Positions 10,625-20,897 of a stretch of 64,000 nucleotides of DNA are shown one piece after another. Source of the stretch: Odontesthes bonariensis (lineage: Eukaryota > Chordata > Actinopteri > Atheriniformes > Atherinopsidae); assembly GCF_027942865.1 (NCBI RefSeq), contig NC_134507.1:34525711-34589710 (forward strand). Reading direction: 5' to 3'. A program made the position numbers and the translations under genes. A model generated the notes under the pieces. It had not been told where the DNA came from, did no database searches, and saw only the letters and a program-made list of their open reading frames with translations. Every line of letters starts with the position of its first letter. Position 1 is the stretch's first letter.

Positions 10625-10994
10625 GCCAAAACTTCTAAAGTTTGGGAGCATTTTAGCCTGGATACGGCGACTAAAAAGATAACTTGCAAGGTTTGCAAAG
10701 CAGACCCTCGGTGATGCACGAACATTTAAAGAGAAAGCACGTCGGGCAGTTAAACGAAACGGAGTCTGACTCGCCTCGGTAAGTTGAAAATGGTGGAGAG
10801 AAAATGAGAGGCATTTTCCCACACTGTCAAACCTAGCAAGATCTCTTCTGTGCATTCCTGCAACATCCACCCCGGCAGAGCGAATCTTCTCAGCAGCAGG
10901 AAATATCTGCTCCCAGAAGAGAACAAGCCTCACACGAGAGCATGTGGATATGCTGACTTTTCTTAGGATGAACAAACTGAACGACATAGCCTGA
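10625..10994 (+). pseudogene. hAT transposase reduced to its BED finger and C-terminal dimerisation domain
   Basis: TSKVWEHFSLDTATKKITCK followed by VCKAD gives the first half of a BED finger with its C-x2-C pair, then a stop (TGA near 10711). In a shifted frame MHEHLKRKHVGQL supplies the H-x4-H half. After a jump, LARSLLCIPATSTPAERIFS and AAGNICSQKRTSLTRE, then VDMLTFLRMN, form the hAT C-terminal dimerisation motif, ending at TGA 10992-10994. The whole catalytic core between them is deleted. This is the classic internal-deletion form of a hAT element. Confidence 0.75.
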
Positions 10995-11036
10995 GACTCA
11001 TGTTGATTTTAAACCTGGTCTGTCCACCATGACAGG

Positions 11037-11249
11037 TTTTTTTTTTTTTTTTATAAGTATTTTTTTGGGCTTTTTATGCCTTTAATGATAGGACAGTGTG
11101 AGAGAGACAGGAAGCAGGGGGCAGAGAGATGGGGAAGACACGCAGCAAAGGGCCGCTTGGTGCGGGAATCGAACCGGGGCCCGCTGCATCGAGGACTAAG
11201 CCTCTGTACATGGGGCGGCTGCTTAACCCACTATGCCACCGACCGCCCC
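11037..11249 (-). mobile_element. tRNA-derived SINE
   Basis: Minus orientation with the A-tail as poly-T at about 11037-11052. Toward 11249 it shows an A-box-like TGGCATAGTGGGTTAAG and a B-box GGTTCGATTCC. Direct repeats of about 16 bp containing CACCATGACAGG flank it (11024-11039 and 11250-11265), the mark of LINE-driven insertion. It lies just after the stop of the host hAT transposase remnant. Confidence 0.85.
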
Positions 11250-11424
11250 CCACCATGACAGGTTTGTGTCCAGGTTGTATCACACAGTCCATGTTTACTT
11301 GATTTTGGACAACTCTGAATGCTTTATTTTCAGCTGTGTTGTTAAAAGCGGAGAATTGTAAAGCGGACAATTGAGAATTGTAAAGTTCTTTTGCCACTGA
11401 ATTTACTTCACAAAATGCACTTAA

Positions 11425-11840
11425 AGCTGCAGTCGGCAGGTTTTCAAAATTGCGAGTCTAAAGTCGGAAAATTCGAACTGATACAACTTTCAGGTCCCTC
11501 CCCCAACCTCTAACAAGCTCCGAATCGCCCCCCAAACCCCTCCCCCTCTGTGGACGAGGTTGTGCACGTGAGTTCACACCAGTGTGAGCGCACACAAGCT
11601 GGGGCAGACTCACGCTCAGCAGCGCGTGCACAAACTGTGATTGACAGGTAGGATTCCTCCACCCTAACTTGATTGGTTAAAAACAGCCGGGAGCGCTCGG
11701 TTTTTGCAAGCATGATTACAGGCTTCAGAGGGAGCTACAAATTTCATTATTTTTCCTAAACAGCCTATTTAATATTCTACTTCCAGAATCCCATGACAGT
11801 TCAAGCTAATATGACTAAAAAAAAGTTGCCGACCGCAGCT
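11425..11840. mobile_element. MITE with TTAA target duplication
   Basis: TTAA at 11421-11424 and 11841-11844 flank inverted ends AGCTGCAGTCGGCA and TGCCGACCGCAGCT (one internal difference). The TTAA target fits the Kolobok or piggyBac superfamilies; without transposase the choice is open. The interior is GC-rich and non-coding. Confidence 0.75.
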
Positions 11841-12390
11841 TTAATATTTGTTTTATTTACTGTTTTACTGCTGCTAATGTGCCTGTCCTTGGTTTACAGG
11901 AAAAAAATGTTTACTTGATTGTAATTATTTATTTTTTATAAAACACATTTGCCTGTCCTTAAAAAATGGACAGAGGTTTATTTATTTATGGATTTATGTC
12001 TATACTGACCGAGCACTGTGCCTAATTGGTTTTAGATAGGACATTTTTATTTACTTTTTGTATGAATCAGCAGCAAAGTTGAATAAAAGATGCATTTTTC
12101 ATTGAAGTACCCATCTTTCTTGTGTTTATTATCATTTGCCACATAATTAAAGCAACTTCATCCTAAATTTAAGAAAAAATTAGTAATTATCCGATTAATC
12201 GTTTCAATAGTCGGTGACTAGTCGACTATTAAAATAGTCGTTAGTTGCAGCCCTACTGGAAAGCATGGCCCTTGACCAATTTATGCAATGATGGTGCATG
12301 TGTGTTTTATTGAGGGAACACCCGGAGATAGATTACAAACACTCATTATCATTATTACTGTGCTGGCTTAAAAAAAGTATCAGTTCTGTC

Positions 12391-13074
12391 TAGTGGTGCA
12401 ACGGATCATCATTGATCCGTGATCCGTTCGGATCAATTATTTCGGTTCGGCACACACATGATCCGCAGATTGCTTTATGAATAAAAAAAAATTGTGCGCA
12501 TGTTCAGTCCTCACACAGCCGTTACCATTCCTGCTAGTTTCCAGGGACAGAGCTACTTTCCACGCTCTGGGTAAAAGTCTACAACAGTTCCCTCTTCAAT
12601 AAGCAAACAGTCCTATGGCTCGTTTGTGATTTATTGTCCTCAGCGTAAAACATGTAGAACAGTGGGCATGGAAAATAAAAGTAGGCTAGACTTCGGTGCA
12701 GACTTTGCAGCGACATCACCCCGGTGTTTCACTGACAGTAGTGAAACCGAAAGCGGGTGAACAACCGCGGCATTTAGGCAGCCCCTTCCTTCACAATCTG
12801 ACCGGGCTAAAGCGATCACAAACACTATCGGTGTGTTTTTATGTTGCACTTTAAGTTGTTTTTCTTTGATTATGTTGAAAAGAAGATGTTAATTGCGCTC
12901 TTTAAGTTGATTTTATATATTTCAATTTAATAATTTAAAAGTGTTGATAAACAAAAAGACAAAACATGTTTTTTTTTTTTTGTTTTTTTTTGCTGATCCG
13001 AAAAATGATCCGATCCGTGACTCTGATCCGAGGAACGATCCGAACCGTGAGATTTTTGATCCGTTGCACCCCTA
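12391..13074. mobile_element. Non-autonomous hAT element
   Basis: Ends TAGTGGTGCAACGGATCA and the inverse of TAGGGGTGCAACGGATCA, with identical 8-bp direct repeats GTTCTGTC at 12383-12390 and 13075-13082. The subterminal GATCCG motifs are repeated many times. No coding sequence recognised. Confidence 0.85.
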
Positions 13075-13252
13075 GTTCTGTCAGTCGCTTTGTATGTACT
13101 GTGCATTCTTAAAAACTCTTTTAGTTTCTCGAGTTGTTCTGCGCGCGCAAGGGGGCGTGCGGTGGGCGGTGGTGGCGGTGGCCTGGACATGCAACGCGGA
13201 GGTCCTCTCAGCACGGCGGTGATTACATTTTGCGGTTATCGCGACAGCCCTA

Positions 13253-14470
13253 TTTCCAACATCTTGCTGCACACATTGAAGGATCTCAGCTTCCTCAGAA
13301 AATAGAGTCGGCTCATTCCCTTCTTGTAGACAGCATCGGTGTTGGTCCTCCAGTTCAGTCCGTTGTCCAGGTGCACTCCCAGGTACTTGTAGTCCTCCAC
13401 CACTGCAACATCCTCTCCCAGAACGCACAGAGGTTTTGGAGCCGTCCTCCTCCTTCTGAAGTCAATGACCATCTCTCTGGTCTTTGCCACATTCAGAAGC
13501 AGGTGATTTCTGCCAGACCAATCCACAAAATCCTCTACCAGCGCTCTGTACTCCCCCTCCTGTCCATCCCTTATACACCCAACAACTGCAGAGTCATCTG
13601 AATACTTCTGCAAGTGGCATGACTCTGAGTTGTATTTAAAGTCTGTGGTGTACAAGGTAAACAGGAAAGGAGACAGCACAGTCCCCTGAGGAGCTCCTGC
13701 ACTGCCAACCACCACATCAGACAGAACACTGCCCAGCAGGACATACTGTGGTCTGTCTGTCAGGTAGTTAGCAATCCAGGAGATGATGGATGTGTCTACC
13801 CCCATGACCTGCAGTTTGTCACTCAGTAGACCCGGCCGGATTGTGTTGAATGCATTCGAAAAATCAAAGAATGTGATTCTCAAAGTGCAACCAGATCCAT
13901 CCAGGTACGAGTGAGCACGCTGCAGCAGGTAAACAACAGCATCATCCACCCCCAGGTGAGGCTGGTAGGCAAACTGTAGAGGGTCAAGGGAAGAAGCCAC
14001 CTGCGGTCTGAGATGCGTCATGACCAGTCTCTCCAGCACCTTCATCACATGAGATGTGAGAGCTACTGGTCGGTAATCATTGAGTCCAGAATAGTGTCAT
14101 CTTCTTCGGGACAGGAACCACGCAGGACGTCTTCCACAGTGCTGGGATCCTCTCTAGGTACAGGCTCAGGTTAAACAGACAGCTGGCTGGCACAGGTCCT
14201 CAGAACTCTGGGGCTGATGCCATCAGGTCCTGCAGCCTTGCCTAGGTGGAGTCTTTCCAGCTGTCTCTTCACCTGGCCAGTACTCACATCAGGCGGGGGA
14301 GGGGGGTTGATGCCTCAGTGGGGTAAAAGCAGTCTGGAGGAGAGGTGTTGAAGTCCAATGCACTCAGCAGGGGGGGTTGAGAAGTGGAGGACAAAGACGT
14401 TGAGAGCAGTCGGGGGTTGATGTCCGCAGGATGTGTGGTGGGGGGGCGAGGTGTGAAGTGGAGGAGACAG
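13253..14470 (-). pseudogene. LINE reverse transcriptase core
   Basis: From about 14048 downward, 270 residues are open: VLERLVMTHLRPQVASSLDP, QFAYQPHLGVDDAV, motif A (TFFDFSNAFNTIRPGLL), motif B (GAPQGTVLSPFLFTLY), the catalytic box LQKYSDDSAVVG (SDD in place of the usual ADD), then YKYLGVHLDNGLNW in the thumb. The frame passes straight into the hAT target site at 13253. Upstream, 14050-14470 holds a decayed N-terminal part with frame breaks. The family copies its own RNA by target-primed reverse transcription. The long open stretch suggests a fairly young copy. Confidence 0.8.
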
Positions 14471-14474
14471 CTGA

Positions 14475-15174
14475 AGCCTGATTCTTACTCGGCGCAACCT
14501 CGCTTTGACCCATTCTTACTAGCTGGTTGCAAATGGCGCAAACGGTCACGTGACCCAAAATTCCGCCACGCCCCCCGTCGCAAGCTAAAAAATCCTCGCG
14601 CGTCGCAAGGTCGCGCACACAACTTTTTTTCTGACTTCGCGCGAGCTCAACCGGAAACAGCTGACCAAGAGAAAGGAAACATGAACACTGCAGAGACCGC
14701 GGTGACCGAGAGGGTGCGCCTCTACAAACATCTGTACGACACGTCTATGAAGTTACACTGGGACAACACGGCAGTGTCGAATTCCTGGGGGGAATTTGGC
14801 AGGCATCTGGGGCAGTCGGTGGTGGAGGTGAAGAAAACATGGAAATGCATCCGTGCATTCTGTTTTTGCCGCAGCCGCTTAGCTCTGAGATACATATACA
14901 GTTCTAGACCCAGAGTAAATTCATTCCATCAGATGTGCCAGCCTCTGCTGACGTGACACCACAGGTGGCATTGTGTATGCTTTTCTTCGTCCGGTTCTTC
15001 AGCTTGTTTCCTCAACAGTGACGCCCGCTGGTCTGGAGAGAACTGTAACGCATACTCGGCGCAAACTGCGCTTATAAGCTGAAGGAACTGTGAAGGGGCT
15101 GGCGCTTTCGATGACGTCATTAATGGTTCTCGAGCCAGAACAGTTGCGCGGTTGCGCCGAGTAAGAATCAGGCT
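14475..15174 (+). mobile_element. Harbinger-type MITE carrying a MADF coding fragment
   Basis: The ends are perfect inverted repeats of about 25 bp starting AGCCTGATTCTTACTCGG at 14475 and mirrored at 15174. TGA flanks both sides (14472-14474 and 15175-15177), a 3-bp target duplication in the size class of PIF/Harbinger. The interior encodes a MADF domain (14681-14865). It splits the LINE between its RT region and its upstream linker. Confidence 0.8.
14681..14865 (+). pseudogene. MADF (Myb/SANT-like) domain fragment of a Harbinger accessory protein
   Basis: ATG at 14681 opens a frame reading ERVRLYKHLYDTSMKLHWDN, then WGEFGRHLGQSVVEVKKTWK. This is the helical MADF pattern: start with (L)Y..LYD, central W-x-EI/F, final VKK-W..IR. 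In PIF/Harbinger elements of fish a MADF or Myb-like protein works with the nuclease. After about residue 60 the frame enters unrelated sequence, so the C-terminus is lost. Confidence 0.65.
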
Positions 15175-15217
15175 TGAGGGTGGGGAGCTGAACCTGTTGA
15201 AGAAGGTGTTCAGCTCG

Positions 15218-15460
15218 TTAGCCCTCTCCAGGGTGCCCACAGTCTGTCTGCCTTTCACCTTCAAGCCGGTTATGTCTTTCATCCCCGACCACACATCTCT
15301 GGTGTTGTTCTGCTGGAGCTTGGCCTCCAGCTTCCTCCTGTAGGAGTCCTTGCACTGCCGCAGTTTGTCCCTCAGGTCGTGCTGGATGCTCCTCATCTGG
15401 GCCTTGTCTCCTGCCCTGAAGGCCTCCTTCTTCCTGGGCTTCTTTAAGTTTTCTAGGAAA
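15218..15460 (-). pseudogene. LINE linker region upstream of RT
   Basis: The minus strand reads KKEAFRAGDKAQMRSIQHDL and CKDSYRRKLEAKLQQNNTRD, then VWSGMKDITGLK and NELNTFFNRF, the usual segment between endonuclease and RT in this LINE group. It belongs to the same copy as 13253-14470 and is separated from it by the MADF MITE. At 15460 it joins a different LINE. Confidence 0.7.
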
Positions 15461-15930
15461 TAACAAGTTGCTGTCTCTGCTGAATGGAATTTCCTAAATC
15501 CAAACTGCATTGGATGAAGAGTGGCATGGCCATTATTTCAGTGTTCAATCGGTTCTGTGGTAACCCATTTCTCCGCTACTTTGGAAATTCCAGGTAAAAT
15601 ACTTATGGGTCGATAGATTTTGTCGGCCTTAAAGACGTCGATAGTACCGTTCCTTGTTTTATGGACACATTTCCAAGATGTGCAGCTGGGTCAGCAAGAG
15701 CCTGTTTATTGGTCTTTAAAAGGTCACTAGTAAGACCAAATGAATCTCTGGCCTTTTTAGAGATGAAATATGTGAGCATTTAAAGGGCTTCGCAAGTTCC
15801 TCAACTGAAAAATCTATTGAGAACTCACAGTAATCTCCAGGTTGTTCAGTTAGCTCATCGTTTACATGGAGCTGTAGACCACTAAGATGGGGAGATAAAT
15901 AATTATGGGCGCCAGCCGAAGGCATTAGAC
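15460..15930 (-). pseudogene. LINE RT fragment (second LINE)
   Basis: Minus strand: KIYRPISILPGISKVAEKWV near 15560-15625, then QFGFRKFHSAETATCYFLEN near 15460-15510, both standard RT finger/palm motifs of the L2/Rex1 group. Upstream lies FSVEELAKPF near 15790. Frame breaks separate these blocks. Confidence 0.65.
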
Positions 15931-17090
15931 ATATTTAATCTGTTGCCAGACTTTTTATTCTCCCGTTTCCGCCCTAAAGTTCGGCGTGCTACTAGTCTAG
16001 CAGCGATGGTCCGACCGGCCTGCGTGCTTATCGATCGGGAATGGTATGCTATTATGTTTGGCTCTCATTTGTCTAAAGGAATTCCGACAAAATGGGAAAA
16101 AGTCGGAAAATTGTGAATGGGGAAAATGCATTGAAAAGCACTTAACGAGTACTATGGCCTATTTTAGAGGCCTTATAACTCAGCCATAAAGCATAACACA
16201 GACCTCATTCAAAGTTTATATGTGACAGGAGACTCTCGGCTTTAACTGAATCAAAGGGTTTGTATATATATTATACAGCTTTGACACAACGGCGGTTTAA
16301 GTTTGAGGAAGACTACATCTCAGCTGAGGTGTCTCTCCCACTATGTTTCTCACTCTGAATGTAATACTGCACCAATTCCTCAAACAAATGTCTCTCATGT
16401 CCAAAATATCTGCCCGATCTGGACAAATTTTACTTCAAAACGGCATTTTTATCACAAATTGCCTCTGAGCCCAGAGAGTCGGCCCTCCAGCTGACATTCC
16501 ACCCATTATAAAGGCCTAAAATCAGAAAATTCAGGTGAAAATGATTTTAAAACTGCCATAAAAAACGAGCCACACATAGTAGCCGAACTAAAATTACACC
16601 GCTGGCTTCTGCCGTCTCTTGGGGCGCTGACGGTTCAAGAATTATTCGGATATGACTTTTGCTTTTCGAACAGTGACCGTTTGGTCGAGATAGTCGACTG
16701 CAGTCAAAATTATAGTGCAATTTTAAGAAGCCATAGTGAGCGTACATGTCAGTGACAAAGACGAGCCGCACCTGCTCCTGTTACCGGGGCAACGTCTTGT
16801 TAGCCTGCACTGTTCTGACACTGCTTATGAGGGCAGAGCCAAGATGGCTGCTCTATTATAACAGCTTCATGTTATAAATCTGATCTGCATTTCTCCTTTA
16901 AACTGATAGTTAAGTTAAGTTTGAAATGACCCACAATGCAATGGGAAAATGCATTGAAAAGCGCTTAACGAGCCAAAAACTGCCCTATTTTGGAGGCATC
17001 ATAACTTAGCCATACAATGTCACAGAGACCTCATTCAAAGTTTATGACTGTAGACTCAACTTTATATTTTACAACGATACAACGACTCAA
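15930..17090. repeat. Unclassified repeat block with a diverged internal duplication
   Basis: Interrupts the second LINE. Segments near 16105-16220 and 16935-17050 are diverged copies: both contain AATGCATTGAAAAGC, CTTAACGAG, CCTATTTT and CAGAGACCTCATTCAAAG or a close variant, about 830 bp apart. No coding sequence and no clear terminal repeats were found. It may be a non-autonomous element with internal direct repeats. Confidence 0.45.
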
Positions 17091-17335
17091 CGTTACTATT
17101 TTTTCTAGTTTAGTTTAATATTATTAATTTTGTTCCATATTAGCTTTTAATTGCCATTTGCCCCATTTATGGCCTCAATATAGAATCTGCTTTCACCTTA
17201 CGGGTAATCCTTAAGACTTTATCTCGATTTTTCATTCATTTTATAATTTCATTGTTCAATTAAGGTAGATTATTTCTATGTTGCTTGGATTTACCCCTTT
17301 TTTTTTTAAGTGCGTTATAATATCATTGACTTTTT

Positions 17336-17765
17336 TTAATAAAGCATCTGAGCTAGCGTCAATGTCGTTATTTTCCAGAATATTAGACCTTCTAGATTTT
17401 GGATTTCCTCATTCAGGAATTGTTGCTGGCTTTTGGGTATGAAGTAGAACTGGTGACCTCTGGTGGATGCCATTAAATGCTTCCTCTTAATTTTCCATGA
17501 GCACAAGTTGTGATCTGAAAGGCCTGATAATAGATTAAAAGTCTCAGAGATTCTTTCAGGATTATTAGTAAATATTAGATCAATTGTTGTATTTGATGTA
17601 TTAGTTATTCTTGTCGGTCCTTTTATAATTTGTGTCAAATTGTACTCATCCATCAGCTGTTTAATTTTTTCCCTGACTTGATGTCCCAGTTGATATTAAA
17701 ATCAGCGAGTAGGATGATTTCCTTTTTCGAGTTGCAGTGATTTAAGGTTGTCTGAAGATTATCAT
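17336..17765 (-). pseudogene. LINE apurinic-type endonuclease domain, C-terminal half
   Basis: Minus strand: NHCNSKKEIILLADFNINWD, then YNLTQIIKGPTRITN, TTIDLIFTNNPERI and LSGLSDHNL. These are the ADFN, TRI, IDLIF and SDH motifs of the AP-endonuclease that nicks target DNA. A stop near 17650 splits the domain. Its N-terminal half is missing. Confidence 0.75.
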
Positions 17766-17815
17766 AAAACACAACCTCAAAAGGATCTAAGTCTTCTTCC
17801 TCTCTGTCATTGCAG

Positions 17816-18766
17816 AAACATAGAGCCCAAGAGGGATCCAGATGGCACTGCTGTAAGGACTGTGGGAAAGTTATCAAACGATCTCGTCTGAGGTATCATC
17901 AGATAATTCATACTGGAGAGAAGCCTTACAGCTGTGGTCAGTGTGGGGCAGCTTTCACTCAGTTAGGTAATCTAAAGACACACCAACGCATTCACACAGG
18001 AGAGAAGCCTTTCAGCTGTGGTCAGTGCGGGGCAGCTTTCACTGCATTATCTAGTCTAAAGGCACACCAACGTATTCACACAGGAGAGAAGCCATACAGC
18101 TGTGGTCAGTGTGGGGCAGCTTTCACTGCATTATCTCATCTAAAGAGACACCAACGTATTCACACAGGAGAGAAGCCATACATCTGTGGTCAGTGTGGGG
18201 CAGCTTTCACTGCATTATTTAGGCTAAAGGCACACCAATGTAGTCACACAGGAGAGAAGCCTTACAGCTGTGGTCAGTGTGGGGCAGCTTTCACTCAATT
18301 AGGTAATCTAAAGACACACCAACGTATTCACACAGGAGAGAAGCCTTTCAGCTGTGGTCAGTGTGGGGCAGCTTTCACTCAATTAGGTAATCTAAAGGCA
18401 CACCAACGTATTCACACAGGAGAGAAACCTTTCAGCTGTGGTCAGTGTGGGGCAGCTTTCACTCAATTATCTCATCTAAAGGCACACCAACGTATTCACA
18501 AAGGAGAGAGGCCATACAGCTGTGGTCAGTGTGGGGCAGCTTTCACTACATTATCTCATCTAAAGGCACACCAACGCATTCACACCGGAGAGAAGCCACA
18601 CAGCTGTGGTCAGTGTGGGGCAGCTTTCACTGAATTATCTACTCTAAAGAGACACCAACGTATTCACACAGGACAGAAACCTTTCATCTGTGGTCAGTGT
18701 GGGGCAACTTTCACTCAATTATCTCATCTAAAGAGACACCAACGTATTCACACTGCAGAGAAATGA
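17816..18766 (+). CDS. C2H2 zinc-finger protein, terminal exon with 11 fingers
   Basis: The exon has no ATG of its own. It starts after a strong acceptor (CTCTCTGTCATTGCAG, AG at 17814-17815) in phase 0 and ends at TGA 18764-18766. It encodes a short leader, one degenerate finger (C-x2-C then only 11 residues to the first H) and ten regular 28-residue fingers joined by TGEKP linkers (two variants, KGERP and TGQKP). The repeating core is CGQCGAAFT. Predicted contact residues (-1,2,3,6) vary: QGNT, ASSA, ASHR, AFRA, QGNT, QGNA, QSHA, TSHA, ESTR, QSHR. The units are highly alike at the DNA level, which favours unequal exchange. Such proteins bind DNA in the nucleus. The upstream exons are not identifiable: the intron is filled with antisense LINE sequence. 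Terminal finger 11 ends TAEK-stop. Confidence 0.8.
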   Translation, partial: KHRAQEGSRWHCCKDCGKVIKRSRLRYHQIIHTGEKPYSCGQCGAAFTQLGNLKTHQRIHTGEKPFSCGQCGAAFTALSSLKAHQRIHTGEKPYSCGQCGAAFTALSHLKRHQRIHTGEKPYICGQCGAAFTALFRLKAHQCSHTGEKPYSCGQCGAAFTQLGNLKTHQRIHTGEKPFSCGQCGAAFTQLGNLKAHQRIHTGEKPFSCGQCGAAFTQLSHLKAHQRIHKGERPYSCGQCGAAFTTLSHLKAHQRIHTGEKPHSCGQCGAAFTELSTLKRHQRIHTGQKPFICGQCGATFTQLSHLKRHQRIHTAEK

Positions 18767-20897
18767 TTGGCTTAAATCAACAACAATTTTCACGGCAGAT
18801 AAGCAAACATTCACCTGAGAGCATCAGCAGGAACTACCAATCAAAAGCCTTGCCCCTTTGTTCAGATTAAAAATCTTCTTTGTGGATTACCACCTTCTCT
18901 TGTCAGGACTTTAGTTCTGAATGTTCTGTGGGGAGCACATGTTTGAAGAACCATTGAAAGTGCTTTATAATTTGTTGGGATTGCTTTAACTGGGGACGGA
19001 TCTCCTGACATTCAAGACAAAACATGGCATCAATTGTGAGTTGATGGACAGAACAAAATGCAGTCTGTTTGAAAGTAGAAACATGTTTATTCTGTTATAC
19101 TGAACATATTTGTTTTGTTTAAAGTTAAGATCCACAAAGTAGCTTTGCACCAGCTGTGGGTATTTATGTAAACATCTGAAGAAGCAATATTTCATTTCAG
19201 TTTGATGTGAAGTCAAGCTTTACACTCGTCTGTATTTCATTGTTCTGCATTTCATTAAAGGTCAGATGTTAACTTTTCTCATTCTTTTCCTGTTCTTGCT
19301 ACACAGATATTTTTGAAGAAAATGTGTGTTTGGTTACGAGGAAAAGTTGACCCTTATCATCTTCCCCAAAGACCCAGAAATCTTTAACGCAGTCTGAAAA
19401 AGGTTTGGAGTTGTTCCCTGTACTTCCCAGACAGCTGTATGATGCTCATGACTGAAGCTGAAAGTTAAGGCTGTTCCAACACTAAAAGGGCACAAGGCTC
19501 AACTTCAAGCTGTGAAACTCTTTCAAATGTCTGTTGTGTTGGAATCAGATGTGTGAACGCATTTTAGTCCAAACGTCATGGCTGCACTGAGGGAAAAGGC
19601 AGCTAAGCAGGCTAACGGTACTTTGAATTGAACCGTTTAACAGGAGAAAACTGAGCTGATCTGTTTGTTGCTTCTACAACTGCTCAGTTACTCACACAAT
19701 CAGGTACTGAGCAGATTTACCAAACAGACATTCTGCTGTAATCTCAGATGCTCTCAGTCGCGCTGCTCACATTGTTTTATTCCACAACTCTTCTTCTTCT
19801 TCTGCCCCGACGGCTACACAACTTACCCAGAACACCCGGTGGCAGAGTGTGCACATGACACCCTTATACTTTATTGGATTGTATCTACAAACTCAAACGC
19901 TGATGATTTAAACCTGCTTCAGGCTGTTTTTGTTCCCTTTAGTTTTAAGCTGACTGTGTTTGGCGTACCCTGAGCATTTCAGTGGAAAATGTTCAGCACA
20001 GACTTGGAGTTGTATTGTGTTCTTGTGGTAACTACGTCCCCACAGCTATTATGTCCTTAAGAGTTTCTTAGAAAGCGCTTTGTGCCGCTCACAGTGGGAG
20101 AATCTCACCGACAAATCCCACTTTGGTCTAAAGATGTGATCAGCTGTGACTTTTGTGTGTTAGCGACTGGCGCTACGGTCCTGGCTGAACAGGAAGTAGC
20201 CACCAGAAATGCAAGACAGTCGCTGTAGCGACTGAATGTTACGCAGGACTGTCTTCCTGTATGCAGATGGTCATCAGTGAAGTCACCTCCCCCGAATGAA
20301 CCCCGTCATGTTGTGTATATGTGGCAAAACATGGCGAGCCAGCCGGGGGGCTGTTAGCGTGACAGAGACAGTCCCTCAGTCAGAGACCAACCTCAGAAGT
20401 TAAACCCAGTTTTTAACTGAGCTGACTCACAGTGGAAGTCACACGTTAGATCTGGTTCTCAGTGAGTGTTTCCTGTTGAGATCCAGCCGTGTCTGATCAG
20501 TGCTGCAGTTTCTTGTTTTGCATTATTCTCTCCTCTTACTCAGACTACACCTGAAACTAATCAAAATCAGGAAGCAGCATGAAGAATTGTCTCATCAGCC
20601 AATTCAAATAAGTAATAACAAGTGCTTGAAAAAGGCAAATGAATGAAGGGACGTAAAAATGAGGAAAATACCCTCAGTCCCCAGAAGTCTTTCTGGGGTT
20701 CCTGCTCCCAAAGCACACTGAGCGCTGCTTCTGTGCTTCAGTGTTTTTCAGTAGTTTGTGTTCACTTTTTCCACCTCCGTAATGATCTGTAAAACTGAAG
20801 GTTGTTGAAGAACACAGTGCTGGATCCAAACAATAGTGTAATGTTCCAATCTGACCTCCTGGTGGCAGTGTCGTCTCACTGGTGGGGATTTCTCATT
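18767..20897 (+). other. 3' UTR of the zinc-finger gene and intergenic sequence
   Basis: Unique-looking sequence. An ATTAAA poly(A) signal at 19254-19259 is a plausible 3' end of the zinc-finger transcript. A (TTC)n run lies at about 19790-19801. I found no further exon, RNA gene or repeat I can support up to 20897. Confidence 0.4.

Larger units (their letters stand above)
10399..12255 (+). mobile_element. hAT transposon with deleted transposase; exact 8-bp target duplication
   Basis: Begins TAGGGCTGCCACGATTAGTC and ends with the inverse GTTAGTTGCAGCCCTA. The direct repeats CTGGAAAG at 10391-10398 and 12256-12263 are identical. Inside are a deleted transposase (10625-10994), a SINE (11037-11249) and a TTAA MITE (11425-11840), giving at least three nesting levels at this site. 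Confidence 0.85.
9819..13252. mobile_element. hAT transposon inserted in the LINE; carries two further hATs
   Basis: Ends TAGGGCTGTCGCG at 9819 and its inverse ending at 13252. The flanking 8-mers TCTCCAAC (9811-9818) and TTTCCAAC (13253-13260) differ at one position, and removing the element rejoins the LINE reading frame. The terminus is nearly the same as that of the element at 1-1174. Nested inside are hATs at 10399-12255 and 12391-13074. The remaining 9830-10390 and 13083-13240 hold no convincing coding sequence. Confidence 0.85.
9236..15460 (-). mobile_element. L2/Rex1-like LINE, antisense, with two DNA transposons inserted
   Basis: The 3' end lies at 9236 with a (TAGA)n tail and TACTTTATTCATCCCAATTT. 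Coding sequence runs leftward in pieces: 15218-15460, 13253-14470 and 9446-9818. A hAT (9819-13252) and a Harbinger MITE (14475-15174) interrupt it. At about 15460 it abuts another antisense LINE, so its 5' part is missing. Confidence 0.75.
15460..17765 (-). mobile_element. Second LINE (Rex1/L2-like), antisense, with an insertion in the middle
   Basis: The right part (17336-17765) encodes the endonuclease and the left part (15460-15930) the start of RT. A block of about 1.1 kb of other repeat sequence (about 15930-17090) lies between. The copy ends at the left against the first LINE and at the right just before the splice acceptor of the zinc-finger exon. Confidence 0.65.
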
